64,000 nt of DNA, from contig JBAJFG010000149.1 of NCBI GenBank assembly GCA_037903475.1, positions 481,831 through 545,830 of the forward strand. The letters are read 5' to 3'. The position numbers and the translations under genes were made by a program. Positions within the stretch are counted from its first letter, which is position 1. Each line of letters begins with the position of its first letter. Positions 10,976 through 26,733 of the stretch are shown one piece after another. Source of the DNA: Ancylostoma caninum (lineage: Eukaryota > Nematoda > Chromadorea > Rhabditida > Ancylostomatidae). The notes beneath the pieces are model-generated. The model did not search any database and had not been told where the DNA came from. It saw only the letters and a program-made list of their open reading frames with translations.

Positions 10976-11604
10976 CTATAAACTAGGGTTGGTTTCTGAA
11001 GACCACCAACGCGCTGTTTTCAGATCCCCTTTCTCGTCCTCGGTTTCGAACGAGCGTGCTGTTCTACAATCCTCTTCTGATCGTTCTGAATCTGATTGAA
11101 TATGAGCTGAGCGGTCATGATCCCTCACGATGGGTCCGCTTGAGCTTTCACTACTCGACTGGCTGCTGAGGTTGTTCGACTGCACATGTTTTAATTCATC
11201 GGCTGAAAATTTTCCACATTTTCTGGCTTCTCGACGAAATCGGAGGGCAAACCTCTAACGTCCAGCACTGCTCTCCACATCTCATGCGTATAGTCGAAGT
11301 CGAAGCCGTGGTTTGAGAGGCCACACATTTCCTCTTCCATATCCGAATAATGCCATTCCTCTAAAACATCTGATTTCTAAGTGATCGCCTATGTGCAGCG
11401 TCTCTTAGCGCTCCTTCTGGCAAAACCTACCTAGTGAATCATCATCGATGTCAACGAAAGTCTCTGTAGGTGCCAAAGAGTACAGCGATAACGTCGTCTC
11501 AGTAGTGTCATCTGAAACCTTCACTGGCTTCCAGTGCTCCTGAGCGAGTGTCAGGTGGTGCGCGTACCGTAGTCGTGCTCTTCATCCGATTTGCAGGCAT
11601 CCAT
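10976..11604 (-). CDS. Small acidic Ser/Glu-rich protein, unrecognised
   Basis: Four exons on the minus strand join in phase: 11604-11568, 11523-11431, 11369-11253 and 11202-10976. They give 157 aa with introns of 44, 61 and 50 nt, typical of nematodes. The ATG at 11604 is preceded by an in-frame TGA. The first half is acidic (DSLDVLEEWHYSDMEEEM around residues 39-56). The second half is low-complexity and charged (NNLSSQSSSESSSGP and SDSERSEEDC), so it is probably disordered. There is no signal peptide or membrane segment and no family was recognised. A nuclear or cytosolic regulatory protein would fit the composition, but that is only inference. The first intron (44 nt) is the weakest join. 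Confidence 0.5.
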
Positions 11605-11836
11605 TTTGATGGATCACCACTTGAACCCGGCAACACTAGGAGAACGAATGAACTTTACCTAGGTAACGATAACAACATGGTGAAAATGTTTATTTGAAAA
11701 GTACGTGATAAAACCTGTTGGACAAGTTTTTTCGCATAGTTTCAGGCTGCAATCAGCTACAAAATGTTGCACAGTATGAGAAGTTCAGACCGCTTATCAA
11801 ACCGTCTTATCGTGATTATAGTATAGTGATTATAAT

Positions 11837-12743
11837 AGTGGCCACCATTTGTATGTTGCATCGCGTGCGCGCATAGCTCAGTGGGTTGAGCGAATGATCG
11901 ACGTTATGGTGGTCAGGGGAACGAATCCTGCCCTGTGCCCCCGTTTTGCAAATACATATAGTATGCTGCCTACGACTGCTGCAGTTATCTAACAAACTCC
12001 AACATAAAAAGTAGCCCGGATGGCTCAGTGGTTTGAGCGGCAGATTGCAATCTGTCCCTATCGCTGGTTCCACTCCGTTGGAGATCCAGAGTTAAGTATC
12101 GCAGTGTTTGGGGTTCACTGCTTGGAACGTCCCCCGTGATCTCCTTCGGGTAGTCCAGGAAGGCATCCGGCAACGTTTTGCATAAATTTCGAAGATAAAC
12201 TACGATAAGTGTAAGTGTAAGTAATAGTAATAGTGTAAGTAATAGTGAAAAACCACTTTTTCAAAGTTGAGGGAAACCGGGAGAGAGTAACTCCGCCGTA
12301 AAGGACTGCTCCACGAAAGATAAATGACAGCGGTAGACGGATTTCAATTATTTCTGAGGATCCCGAATTGGATGAGCTTTATTATTCAGATGGGATAACT
12401 GAAGTACTGTGTCCATCTATAGAAGAATAACGGCCATTTTTGTATTGGCGAAGCAGTGTACTATAGCAGAAAATGGAAGAGTTGGCTTCGCTTATTGTGT
12501 GTTCAGAAATCTTTCCCCATGAAAATCACAAAAATGAAAAAACGTGAAAGTTGTGAAAATGGTCCCCTGCTTTATAGCCTTAACATATCCACTGCACTCT
12601 GTCTACTATGGACTAAAATTGCATTTTTCTTCGCTTTCTCCCAAGCTCGAGTGATTTATAACTCATTAATACCGGGGCGCCGGATGGTGGCGGCGGCCGG
12701 CGCCCGCCGGCGCCCATTTGCAGTGGCTGCCGGACCCGACTGT
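11837..12743 (+). mobile_element. Composite repeat with two tRNA-like Pol III promoters
   Basis: There are two tRNA-like units. Unit 1 has A box TAGCTCAGTGG (11873-11883) and a B-box-like GGAACGAATCC (11917-11927). Unit 2 has A box TGGCTCAGTGG (12021-12031) and a perfect B box GGTTCCACTCC (12066-12076), with an anticodon-loop-like TTGCAAT between. A GTAAGT-rich spacer and a GC-rich tail (GCGCCGG palindromes, 12670-12740) follow. The same unit, inverted, lies at 39669-40593, and the tail alone recurs at 40968-41107. It reads as a SINE or SINE-led composite. The 62-aa and 85-aa minus frames are part of the repeat. Confidence 0.6.
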
Positions 12744-13173
12744 AGGGGTTTTTGAGGGTGTTTTCTGACATCAAACAATCATTGGAATCAGCGCCTCGAG
12801 CTGCACCTGAATCTTTGGATATCTCGATACCCAAATTGAGGTGAGACACTGCCTTTGAGGGCAGTCAACTAGGTGGCAATCAGCAGGGTCTATCGAACGT
12901 CGAACCACCTTTCAAAGCCGATTTTCACTTTGCAGAAGGTGGTATGGAACCATTACGTTACCTCGCCTTCAGAATAACCACTCAAGCTAACCATCCTTGG
13001 TCTGTGTGGTTGAGGTTTCATGAATCGCAGCCCAGGGTATCATTTGCCACTAGCCCAGGACTGCGGGAAACATCGTGACAGAGGCCTTCAATTAACAAAG
13101 CAGAATTCGTTCAAAACTACATACATTTTATTCAGACGGACATTCATTTATATATTAAATACAACTTAGAGAT
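12744..13173. other. Intergenic, 3' side of the UGM gene
   Basis: No coding signal was seen. A TTTAT/AAATA-rich stretch at 13120-13160 lies just downstream of the mutase stop codon and may hold its polyadenylation site, but no AATAAA was fixed. Confidence 0.35.
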
Positions 13174-17044
<3,871 letters not shown>

Positions 17045-17071
17045 CACGTCATAGGGACTAATGAAGATATC

Positions 17072-17080
17072 TCTGAATGA
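17072..17080 (-). promoter_or_regulatory. Candidate trans-splice acceptor of the mutase gene
   Basis: TTCATTCAG on the minus strand ends at 17073, 28 nt upstream of the mutase ATG, with no coding exon visible further upstream. This spacing fits a spliced-leader acceptor, although an upstream non-coding exon is also possible. Confidence 0.4.
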
Positions 17081-18462
17081 AAATGATTATATAGAAGATG
17101 GATTTGTGGAGAGCGGTGCGAAATTTGCATCAGATATTGTAGTAAATCCATTAGAAAGAAAGTATGATTATGGATGGCATCGGATCACACAGTAAGTAAA
17201 ACATTCCCGAGGCAGAGAATAACAATGTCAAGCAAAAATCTTTAACAAACACATAAAACACGTGGATCTTCTCGAGATCTTCGTGCTCGGTAATTACAAT
17301 TTACTCGGTAATTACTCACACTCAAACATGGTAAAAATGATCATAGATACAAAAGATTTTTGCTTTGAAAAAAGTTACGGAAGAATCCCGCAAATCCCGC
17401 GAATGTCGCGAATCCTGCGAAAATTTTCACATTCTACCGACGCAACCTATGAATTAACTTATAAAAGTAGAAAAGTTTTGGTATACTACAGTATTTTCAC
17501 AACTATGGAGTTTCTTATTTCATTATACATGATCAGATCCGTTTCGTGCATTATCCTATTACGGATACTAAACACTGGGATATGCCTTTTCTGTACTCAT
17601 TAGTAAGGGGGAAAAGTCATAGGAATGTATAACAGCTGACTTTATATATTTTATTTTTAGTTTAGTTTTATTTTATTGTTGAGTGAGTACGTTTTTCACG
17701 CATTCACATTTCGGTGATCAAGGAGATCATCTTCATGCATTTTGTCAAAAGTATGAATGTCAAACTTGCGTACCCACGTGGTTTTCTCATCAGCAGTTTC
17801 TATTTATTTATTTATTTTCACTACAAAACGCCAAGGCACATTGTAACCCTTCGAAATGAAAGTAGAAAAGAACCGTGACAATTGTTCCGGAAGTTTTTGG
17901 AAGCAAAGCATCTTTCGAAAGTATAAATTCGTACAATGTTTGGAAGGCAGGCAATTGAGGCTCTCTTACGAATCAGACTTTATGGAGCTTTTTAATTTGT
18001 TAGCATCTCTGAGACTTTACCTATGTGCACACCTGTTGTTATAATAAAGGCAAAATTTCGGAGCTACCTGCCAGCCAGTTTACGTTGCCATTTTTATATT
18101 GTTTCATATTAGTGTATGTGAAGGTTTATGTACGCCTGATGTCCTAAGCTTTTAAAATGCACTCAAACTTACGTCATTTATAATTTCTATGAAAAGAACT
18201 CAAACAATATGCTCGGAAAATGAAGGAAGTTAGCCGGAGACCATGCGGTACAAAAGCGACCAGTTACGTCGTTACTAAATTACAGACGGGGCAAGGTCAC
18301 CAGCGCGTCTGCGCGATGACGAATGAGATGTGTTCGATCGAGGGTTGATAACTAAGACTACGACCATGGCACAGCTTACCTGTGTTTAACATCATTTATT
18401 CTTCCACACCTCCAAGCTGGAGAAGTTTCACTTTATTTCTGCTCGTTTTTAGGAGCAGAACT
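17081..18462. other. AT-rich intergenic DNA with a dispersed repeat
   Basis: No gene recognised. Bases 17811-17975 (CACTACAAAACGCCAAGG ... GGCAATTGAGGCTCTC) recur in the same orientation at 37350-37475 inside a lyase intron. Short TTTA and TTTTA runs lie at 17640-17690 and 17800-17820. Confidence 0.5.
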
Positions 18463-18588
18463 ATGAAACGACTTGATCGAGTTGTTGTTGTTGTTCTCCT
18501 GGCGCAACTTATAAATGTCCGACAGCTCACGTCCAGTGTTCACTCCTTTCAAACAACTGCAAGCAGTCACCTTGCCCCTGCGTTTTAA
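18463..18588 (+). CDS. Possible 41-aa secreted peptide (uncertain)
   Basis: A CGTTTTTAG acceptor ends 10 nt before an ATG. The frame begins MKRLDRVVVVVLLAQLINV, which resembles a signal peptide, followed by a short Ser/Thr-rich tail and a stop. There is no further exon or homologue that I can name. The valine run comes from a GTT repeat, so a chance frame is quite possible. Confidence 0.2.
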   Translation: MKRLDRVVVVVLLAQLINVRQLTSSVHSFQTTASSHLAPAF

Positions 18589-19559
18589 CCCTGCTTTGTT
18601 TTTTCGAAGGCGTTTAATTATCTAGTGCCGAGCATTTACAGTAATGGGCCTTTCCAAACGGAGTTATTGCTGCCTATGCCGAATTTTATTAAATTTTTCT
18701 TCTATGTAACTCCTTCAATTCCTTTTTTGTCCAACAACTCTCGAGATCTCGGGGGAAATCTTTTCTCTTACTGTTCCTGATTTTCATAAAGATCTACAGA
18801 GTTATTTTATTTATCAAGGAGGGACTATTCAAAGACGAAGTCCCTCACTAGAACGTCTCGGAATTTTCTCCCAAATGGTAATAAATATTTGCCACGAGCT
18901 ACTAATCAAAATCATGTTCGTACATGGTTTCAAGCAGAAAGGCAGGAAAACCCATTTTTTGCGCACCTCCTCAACTGCTACGTATCGCATTCCCACCAAA
19001 AAATTGCACTTGTGAGAAATTCCATGGTCACCTGTTGGCACCGCCCTGTTTCTCCCCGAAGCGGGGGCTGTGAAGAAACGGTTTCCCACAAAATCATGTA
19101 CATATCATACTGTGAACACTAGATCGTAACGATTCTAGTCGAGTGAAAACCTTCAAAATCTTTCAAAGATAAAGCCGTTTCATTAAGTCTTGTTGGTTTA
19201 ATTGATTATATTTCCTCAATCGGAGCAGCTTCCCATCTGTCTCATCATTTTTTCGCAGCTTTCCCTTCATTCTGGTTCATCAAATGGGCAATATCGTTGG
19301 AACCTCTGTGGAAAATCCCAGACCAGAAGTTCGTTTAAACTATAATATGAGCGAGCAGGCTGTTCAGCATCTGCTTCTGTTCTTCTGTCAAAAAAAAACG
19401 ATGGTTTAGTTGAGCATTGGTGCGTAAACCTGCAAAATATCCACCAAAGGGCAAGCAACCAAGTTGTGCCTTGTAATTTCGTCGAGTACAGCATGATTCA
19501 GACACGCTCTCTTTTCTTTGTTTTTTCTTTGCCTATCATCATCAGTGGAAGGCGCTATA
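18589..19559. other. No gene seen
   Basis: AT-rich sequence without coding signal, repeat ends or RNA genes that I could identify. Confidence 0.4.
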
Positions 19560-19561
19560 TA

Positions 19562-20824
19562 TTAGGTTGGTGCAAAAATAATGCGCGTTTTTCGCTGCTT
19601 CATCTTCGGTGCAGAAAACTTCCGGTGTTTCTTATCATCTGTATGAGAAGTTGCACATGGTTTTGTAGCAAATTTCATGGCCTTTTTAATTATTCTATGC
19701 ATTTTGAGCGAAATTCATGTTTTCGGCGAATTTTTAGTTGTGGAACGAAAGGCGCCAAAACAAGTTTTTTGCCAAACTCTTTTCAGCGAGCTGATACTCG
19801 ACGGCATCGCAGCATTAATCGCTCAGAATACCACCGTAGTTTTGGCGAAGGACGTGTAAGCGAATAGATTCCCCCGAGCTGCTCCCGGATTTTTCGGCTT
19901 AGTGTGCCTTGCTTCGAAAGTAAGGAATGTCGCACAGGTCTTCCTGGGGTTTGCGACCCCCAACTGATGACATTTATCAAACAGCACCCATCCAAAACAA
20001 CATATTCGGTTTGCCGGTGATTGTCGTCAGACCATCCCTCCCTTCAGTAAAAATGGGAGGATGAAAAAGCTCGACGAGTTAATGTCGCGCACTGAATGAG
20101 TACCACATTGATCCTCGTTGAGAGGTGTGTTTCGCACCTTTGTAGTGAAAAAAATTGCGATCAAACAGTCGGTCGCTTAATGATTAGAAATGAAGTATAG
20201 ACCCTCTTCGACAAAATGAGGTGCCTTGCTTAACAGTTGGACGAGGAACATGCACCGAAATGCTCCCAGAAACCGAAGCAACACCAAAATAAGGTCACGG
20301 CGACTTTGTGGTGAACTGCTGCCAAAATTGCTCACTGCAGCTCATTTATTCTTCCTAATCTGGAAATGTTTTCAAGACGTAAATGAAATAAATTAGAAAC
20401 TTCACGGTGTGACCCCAGCGTTGCTCAATAAAATGGATTCTTCACTCCTACACGGTACCGTCCAGGCACACCCTGCACGACAGATTCTTCACAGGTTCGA
20501 GCAACTGAGCTAGGAAGCTCGGACTCCTATATCATAATCAGCAAGCTTCTCGCTCACCGACTATGGCTTCCCCGAAAACCTGGACGACTTCTTCCGGGAG
20601 AATTTTCTCAAAGACTAAAGTGATACCAAAACTGCCCTCCGGAAGCTTGTCGATTCTAGAAGGTCCTGTCAGAATTGCACAGTAGTCTGAGAACATCTAT
20701 CTTATTGCTAAAGATTTGCGGATTACTATAGTTCTAAGCCTATTGAAAAAGATCGATTTTGAAAGGAGTTATGAGGTTCGGAATCAAAGGCATGAAAACG
20801 CGCATTATTTTTGCACCAACCTAA
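19562..20824 (+). mobile_element. Decayed near-full-length mariner transposon
   Basis: The ends TTAGGTTGGTGCAAAAATAA and its inverse (TTATTTTTGCACCAACCTAA) are flanked by TA on both sides (19560-19561 and 20825-20826). At 1263 bp it has the length of an autonomous mariner. Plus-strand frames still show transposase traces, for example ELILDGIAALIAQNTTVV near 19790-19855 and SFSLTDYGFPENLDDFF near 20550-20600. The latter corresponds to the region around the last catalytic aspartate. Many stops and shifts break the frame, so it is inactive. Confidence 0.8.
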
Positions 20825-20826
20825 TA

Positions 20827-22291
20827 TTTTCCGTTCCCTTTTCTCCTTATTTATGACTGTTGCATGACAAATTTCTCTCAGATCGGAGGTTCTCGAAACG
20901 TTTCTTCTTTTCGCGGTTAGAGTACAATTACCTCAACTCGTTAAATTATCTACCAGTGCACCCACTTATACTCCCACTCCTTTATGACTCACAGCCTCTC
21001 TTTTTTTCCTTGCGTCTAGAATTGCCCACAGATCAACTAAATATGTATGCGACAGAGTTGAGAATTCCCGAAACAACATCAACACATACTATTTGCATAA
21101 GCACGTGCATAAGAACGCATACATTAAACAAGTTTTCGCTCACTTGTAAACAATCATTTGCCACAGTTGCGAGTGGAGTGTCTGCGCTTTGCGTGGACGT
21201 GCACACCTGCTGCTAACTCCTTTCCGCATTCCTGAGAACTTTGGTTTTTTTTTATGTTGCAGTGTATTACTTGTAAAAGCGGTAATACTTCTAGTAAAGA
21301 ATTCTAACCACTAACCTTATGCCATGAGCGAGAAACCTGATTTCTTATACGGGTGCCAGTAACCAATAAAGAGGTTTATTCCTCTTTCAGTTTTTTCCAC
21401 GTTGTTTCTTATTTTTTTTACTTTCTTCTTATTTTGCAGTGGTTCGGTCCACTATGTAATTTCGTTCAGGGTAAAGAATAAATAAGTAAGTCGTCTAGTT
21501 GGCATACCTTTCATGTAAATTACAATACTTCAATTTTTCGATCCTAGGTGCTATGCTTGGGACTTATTAAAAATAAGTAACCAATAAGTAAAAACAAGTA
21601 AAACATAAAAAATAACCCGATAAATTCAATTAATCTAATAAATAATCACGAGCCTACTAGGAAAATTGAATGCTCCAAAGTATGTAGACAGTTCGACAGC
21701 CCTCTCCCTCCCCCCCCCCCCAAGACCTCAGGGACTCGCTTTCTTTTGGAATTCCAATTTATAACTCATCCGATATCAAATATTTAAATTCGAGTACATC
21801 TAACACGCCATTCGGTCCTATATTAGGTACTATTGTCAAGCCTATGTGAATAGAAAGGTTTTTTTCGCAGCTTTTCTCTTCTGGAACATGGAAGCGATGT
21901 TCTTTGTCCCACAACGTCAATCGCTTAAGTAATTTGGCTGCTAAGAGTTCCTGTTGGAAAATTGAGAATGCCTTAAATCCTCTGATGCTAACAGTAAAAT
22001 TTCTCTGCACTATAAGAATGAACAGAGTCGTATTAAGACATCAGTACTGAATGAAATTCTCCCCAGCTGTAATAAAGATTTGTGAAGAGCAAGCGTCGTA
22101 AATGTAGTTTGATGACGTTCCGAAAACACACCTAATTGGATGACTTTTTTGCAATGCAGGAGATGACAACCTCAACAATGCATGCTCGCCAAATATCACA
22201 TCCAAAAAATCCAAGAGAACAGTGACGTATGTAGCCAAGATGAATGAATCACTTACTACAAGTACTATTACAATGGAAGATGCTCACGCCT
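20827..22291. other. No gene recognised
   Basis: AT-rich DNA with a poly-C run near 21710. A minus frame at 21759-22010 (83 aa) looks mildly protein-like but has no motif or splice support. A minus frame at 22041-22238 is equally unsupported. Confidence 0.35.
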
Positions 22292-22540
22292 TTAGAGATA
22301 ATTGACCGGGTTTTCAACATCAGCTGCTTCCATACCTCCCACGTAACTCATTGACTCATTCTGCTGCTCCAATCGCCCATGAAATCGCTCAGCTATCATC
22401 TCTGGATCATTGCTCCAACGCTCCGCCTCCTTGTCCAGATTATTCAACTGTTTTCCAGGGAGTCTGTCGTGGTTTGTGCCAGTTGTTCTCGAAAAGTCAC
22501 CAAAAGTGGTGCAGTGCCGTTGGTTTTTTGTCGGTGCCAT
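22292..22540 (-). CDS. 82-aa hydrophilic protein, unrecognised
   Basis: A single-exon frame starts ATGGCACC, with a good start context, and ends VENPVNYL. A perfect nematode acceptor, TTTTTCAG (ending at 22567), lies 26 nt upstream of the ATG, as expected for a trans-spliced leader. The protein is charged, with no signal peptide or membrane segment, and has the helix-prone stretch LNNLDKEAERWSNDPEMIAE (residues 32-51). The three overlapping plus-strand frames are its shadows. No family was recognised. The short length and lack of a polyadenylation signal leave it uncertain. Confidence 0.5.
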   Translation of the reverse strand: MAPTKNQRHCTTFGDFSRTTGTNHDRLPGKQLNNLDKEAERWSNDPEMIAERFHGRLEQQNESMSYVGGMEAADVENPVNYL

Positions 22541-22569
22541 ATCGCGCGCACGGCGGACGTCAATTACTG

Positions 22570-24981
22570 AAAAACTGCTCCCAACTGGTTCTGACGAGCG
22601 ACCACTGCGCTGCGATAGAGCATGCCTTACCTTACGCGTACACCATACGCGGAAGCGCTTCTTGATCCGTGTATCTATTGATTAGCTGTGTCAGAGATCC
22701 GAGCGCACCTGTCCGTGAGTCATTTCTGAGCTCGTTCTTTGCGTCCGCTCTTTGTCTCTAAACCTGGAAGTTCACTCATTTTCCTCCTCTGTTCCAGGAC
22801 TTGGAACTGAAGTTGTTTGCTTCTTATTAAATGTACATTGCTGTATTCGTGTAATCCATTTATTTTACTCTATAGCGGTCTTTATTGTGTAAGTATTAGG
22901 TTGTCAAACAAGTTCCTACGCTTTTTACCATTTATCTCCTGCTCCTCCCTTTCTGGTGTCTGTCCATGTGTTACTAATCTTTACAGGTCATTTTCCGCCC
23001 TCTTTGAAAAAATCCTTATCTTTTTTTTTCGAAATAGCCTAATGTTACCTGTATTTAACGAATTGGAAGTGGAAAGATCATCCAGCCTTTATTTTCCTTT
23101 TGCAAAGGTCAAGAAGTGAGTTATGTTGCTCAAAACGTCTGCATCTCGTACGGAAGGTACGCTGGTTAGCCCAAATTGATCCCAGATGACCTAAAAGAAA
23201 CCGAGTGGGCGTAGGTTTACTCAAGAGGTGGACCTGGAGCTCAGCTACTGCGAAAGAGTTGTCCCCAACCATACTCATTGCCCCCACTTAGCCCTCTTCT
23301 CTCGTAAAACTGTAAATACGCAAAGATTTCGTGGGGCTTACTTAGCAATCTAATATGTTGCACATTTCTCGAGAAGGAAGCACTCGTATTGAGGGAAATA
23401 TGTTCCTTTTCTCTCTGTTCAACCCAGCTTAGCTTCTTCTACGCAGCTTTTCACAAACCCAACTCATCCAACTCGTATTTTTTTTGCTATCGAATATCGA
23501 ATATTTCGAATAAATGGAAATTTCCAGTGTTTCAACATTAGAGACCAATGTATGGGTGAGAAGAAGAGCTTTAGGGCTGTCATATTCTCGAATGTATGTT
23601 GGAACTGTTTCCTAAATCGTTAATTAAAGTAACAAAATTATTCGGTTTTTATTCGGTCCCAAGTATAATGTTTTTTTTTGTGTTCTTGAACAGAATTAGC
23701 AGATTTCGAGCATAAACGGTGACATCATGTTTGACAGGGCCTATAATGTATTGGCCTAGCTGCGCAATAGCCTAATCTCGTGTAAGCACCTACCTGCACA
23801 GAATGATTTATTTTGGCTGCGTACTATCTACAATTAAATCCCTACGTACAAGCCTACAGCACTTTGAATCGAAGCAAGTTTCTCTTGATAGTTTTAAAAA
23901 CTCCTTCATGTCATTTGCACACCCAATTGTCTCTTGTCTTTTTACGCGAATTCGATTTGGCAAACCTGTTTGCTGCACCAAGTTGATGGAAAATGTATGC
24001 TGCTTTCTTGTTTATTCTTCATTTATGACCTAAGTCACTAATGCGTTCACCCGGTGGAATCGGCGATGATTTGCTGGAACCTGCACGCGCTGTTTCTAAT
24101 ATTCGCTGAGAGCTGTTTGTTCAAAATGATCGCTTGCTTTTCTCCTTAGTCGTTCTTTTTTCTCTGAGAATTCTGCTAGAATAGCAAATTTGAAGCGCAA
24201 ATTAAACGGGTGGCTTCTTATTTTCTAGTGCAACCTTCGAAATACATATTTCTGAGTAAAAAAAATCGTTTCGTTTTCTTTTTTCATCGGTCGGGTAATG
24301 AGTTCAACACTCATCACTCTATTTTTTGCCAAGTTTTTTTTTTCCACGAGGTGGTGGTTTTCTCGCACGACATGTATGCCTTTGAAATGTAGTACGTTTC
24401 TCTTTAATTGTAGATTTGAAGCTGTGGTGGGGATCTTCAAATTCTACGGTCAAACTCTAGAATATCCGCCTACATTTCAGCATGAATCTGCTAGTCTTGG
24501 TGAATACAATGCGTTTCACAGCCGCAAGGTCAGATCATAAGACATAGGGATTTGCAAATTGCACTTATTCAAGCATTTGTTGGATTGGCAAGCCAGAAGA
24601 GTCCGGCATTTAGTGTTCAATTTTTTTGGTGTATCAATTTGCTCTGTTGTAATCCTATTTAGTTTCTCTCCCTTTTTTTGCTTTGTTTTAGCACGCTTAA
24701 GACGTATGAAATGAAAATGAAAGATCATCATCGCATTCTTCTTTTCTAGAAGTGTGGCTCTTCCTGGAATTCTCTATTATGATAAGAGGATTTCCTTTCC
24801 TGAATGACTAGTGCTATTTCTCTTCTAATCGTTTCTCAAACAGTTCTTGCTCTTCCCAGCGTTTATTTTTTCCTTCATGAACTCACAAATGCGAGATGTT
24901 AAGAAAAATAAGAAAAAAATGTGTGAAAGAGATTAGAAGAAGGCGTGCTGCTACTGAGTCGCGCGTCCGTCAGTAACAAGA
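22570..24981. other. Intergenic DNA with a MITE half-copy
   Basis: No convincing gene. Bases 23490-23670 (GAATATCGAATATTTCGAAT ... TTCGGTTTTTATTCGGTCCC) are about 180 bp of the same MITE that is complete at 36505-36895. The rest is AT-rich; short frames such as 24298-24540 carry no support. Confidence 0.45.
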
Positions 24982-25256
24982 CAGTATGAAATATAGTTTT
25001 GTAGCCGAACACGAGGTTGTTAGTGAACCTTTTATTCGCCATTAATAGATCATTTTGATAATAATTTTTTAATAATAATAATAATCATTTTGATGATTAT
25101 TTATTTATTTATTTATTTAATAATAATAATAATAATACATTAATGGATCAGTTTGACCCTTTCAGGCCCCGACGAAGGCGAAGTCGCCGAAACGTTTGGC
25201 CAATAAAAGGTTCACTAACAACCTCTTGTTCGGTTACAAAACTATATTTCATACTG
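24982..25256. mobile_element. MITE with TIR of about 60 bp
   Basis: CAGTATGAAATATAGTTTTG begins the left arm and its inverse ends the right arm at 25256. The arms match over about 60 bp through TTGTTAGTGAACCTTTTATT. The interior has AAT/TTTA microsatellite (25064-25135) and CGACGAAGGCGAAGTCGCCG near 25170. No clear target duplication was seen. Confidence 0.7.
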
Positions 25257-25436
25257 ATACACCATGCCGAGGTTCAAAGGCGACCGGACTTGGGAACTGG
25301 TAACAAAACATTTCGCAGATAGTAAATTTCTTATTACATGAAATGGAATGTTTCAGTGCGTTCTGCGTTTGTGATGTGAACTTACAGTTAATCGTTGGGG
25401 AAGAACCGGTAACACAAAAAAAACCCTAGATCACAG

Positions 25437-26678
25437 TCAATCTTCGTCGCAGTCACTAAGCACGACTCGTAGTTTCTTTCTCTTCAACGGAACGGGCGAA
25501 TCATCATCTGGTGTCTTCTGCTCTTCTTCTTCTGCTGCAATAACCTCTTCTATTGCATTATCTTCCTCAATTTTGTTAACATTTCGAGCTCCTTAATTTT
25601 CCACTCCTATCTGGAAGCACCAAACAACTTATTATATAAGCCGGGTACATGATTATTTCTAATTTCAGTGACCTTTTCAAACTGCATCATGCTCTTGGTG
25701 TGTTTCTGTCAGAAAGAGGTTCACCTTCACTGCACGCATTCGACCAGAAAATTGAGTGACCTATGCGTACAGAAAGTGCATCATTTTTCTTTCAAACATT
25801 GCTACTTCCACCACGAAACAGGCATAGCTTCTCATCTTTGATTCACTCATCGTTATTTCGTTATTTAGTCCCTTACTTTTTTTATCTATTTGGGTACAAG
25901 ATGCAAATGTACAAAGAGGCCAACGAAATATCGACTCATGAACATATATTAGTCGCGAATAACTCAGTGTCACTCCCATATATTTGTGAAAATTCGATCT
26001 CTGAGCGATCTCATAATCGAGGACGTACCCAGTGCTGTGCTGTAACTCAATTAGCCCTAATATATGGACACATCCTAGAGCGGGCGAGTTTTTTTTGTGC
26101 CGTCACAGCTGAGACCAACGCGGAACTTTTTGTTCTCTCAGATGACTCATACCCAGTAAACATGGTTCCAAGTATCCTCCCAACATTTCTCAGTAGTTTA
26201 GGAATACCAAAAGTTTCCGCCTAGGCCACTTTCTGAAGGTCTGCAGTAACGAGATTTCATTATAGACGAAAGCAGGTCCCTCTAACACTAATACAATCTC
26301 CATATCTCAATTCGGACTTCTCAGCTGCTCAAAGTACTTTTTTCGGTTCTCGTATTTGGCAGCAACCGCAACTCCTGATCTCTGGATGGGTGCTCTTTCC
26401 TTCTTTACTATATTTTCCATTAGTCTCACGATTTCCCCAGGTACTCCCTGGTGTGATGTCATCACGGAAGATTTATCCGTTTGTTTTTCACTGATGTCAT
26501 CATTTTTATGTTCTTTCCTCTTCAAAACTGGATATCGTGTTGTAATTTTCGATATGCTGCAGAGCTGCAAAACCATCTCCGAATATCCAGTTAAGATTTT
26601 TGGTTGGTCGCTTGGGCTGAGGAGACGAGGAACATTTTTCTCAAAGAAAGTCCGTTCATTGATTCTTGAAAAAGGCTT
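25437..26678 (-). CDS. Unrecognised gene, two coding-like exons (incomplete model)
   Basis: Exon A, 26678-26307, is open for 124 codons after an AACTAG acceptor and reads hydrophilic protein (KPFSRINERTFFEKNVPRLL at its start, GEIVRLMENIVKKERAPIQ near the end). It finishes with a stop in the same frame. Exon B, 25591-25437, is open for 50 codons and very acidic, then basic, then acidic (IEEVIAAEEEEQKTPDDD, VPLKRKKLRVVLSDCDED, stop), like the tail of a nuclear protein. I could not join A to B with agreeing phases, so they may belong to one gene through an unseen splice before A's stop, or to two genes. No domain was recognised. Confidence 0.4.
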
Positions 26679-26733
26679 CTAGTTAATGAAAAAAAGTGAT
26701 TGTAAAAGAAAATCTAAAAGTTAGGTATAGCCT

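Noticed and set aside
11816..12173. Minus frames of 85 and 62 aa repeated at 40264-40636
   Set aside because: Both copies lie in the composite tRNA-like repeat. The conserved frame reflects recent duplication, not coding.
25763..26224. 153-aa plus-strand frame
   Set aside because: No domain, start context or splice partner. The minus strand in the same area also holds coding-like pieces, so the plus frame is more likely a shadow or chance.
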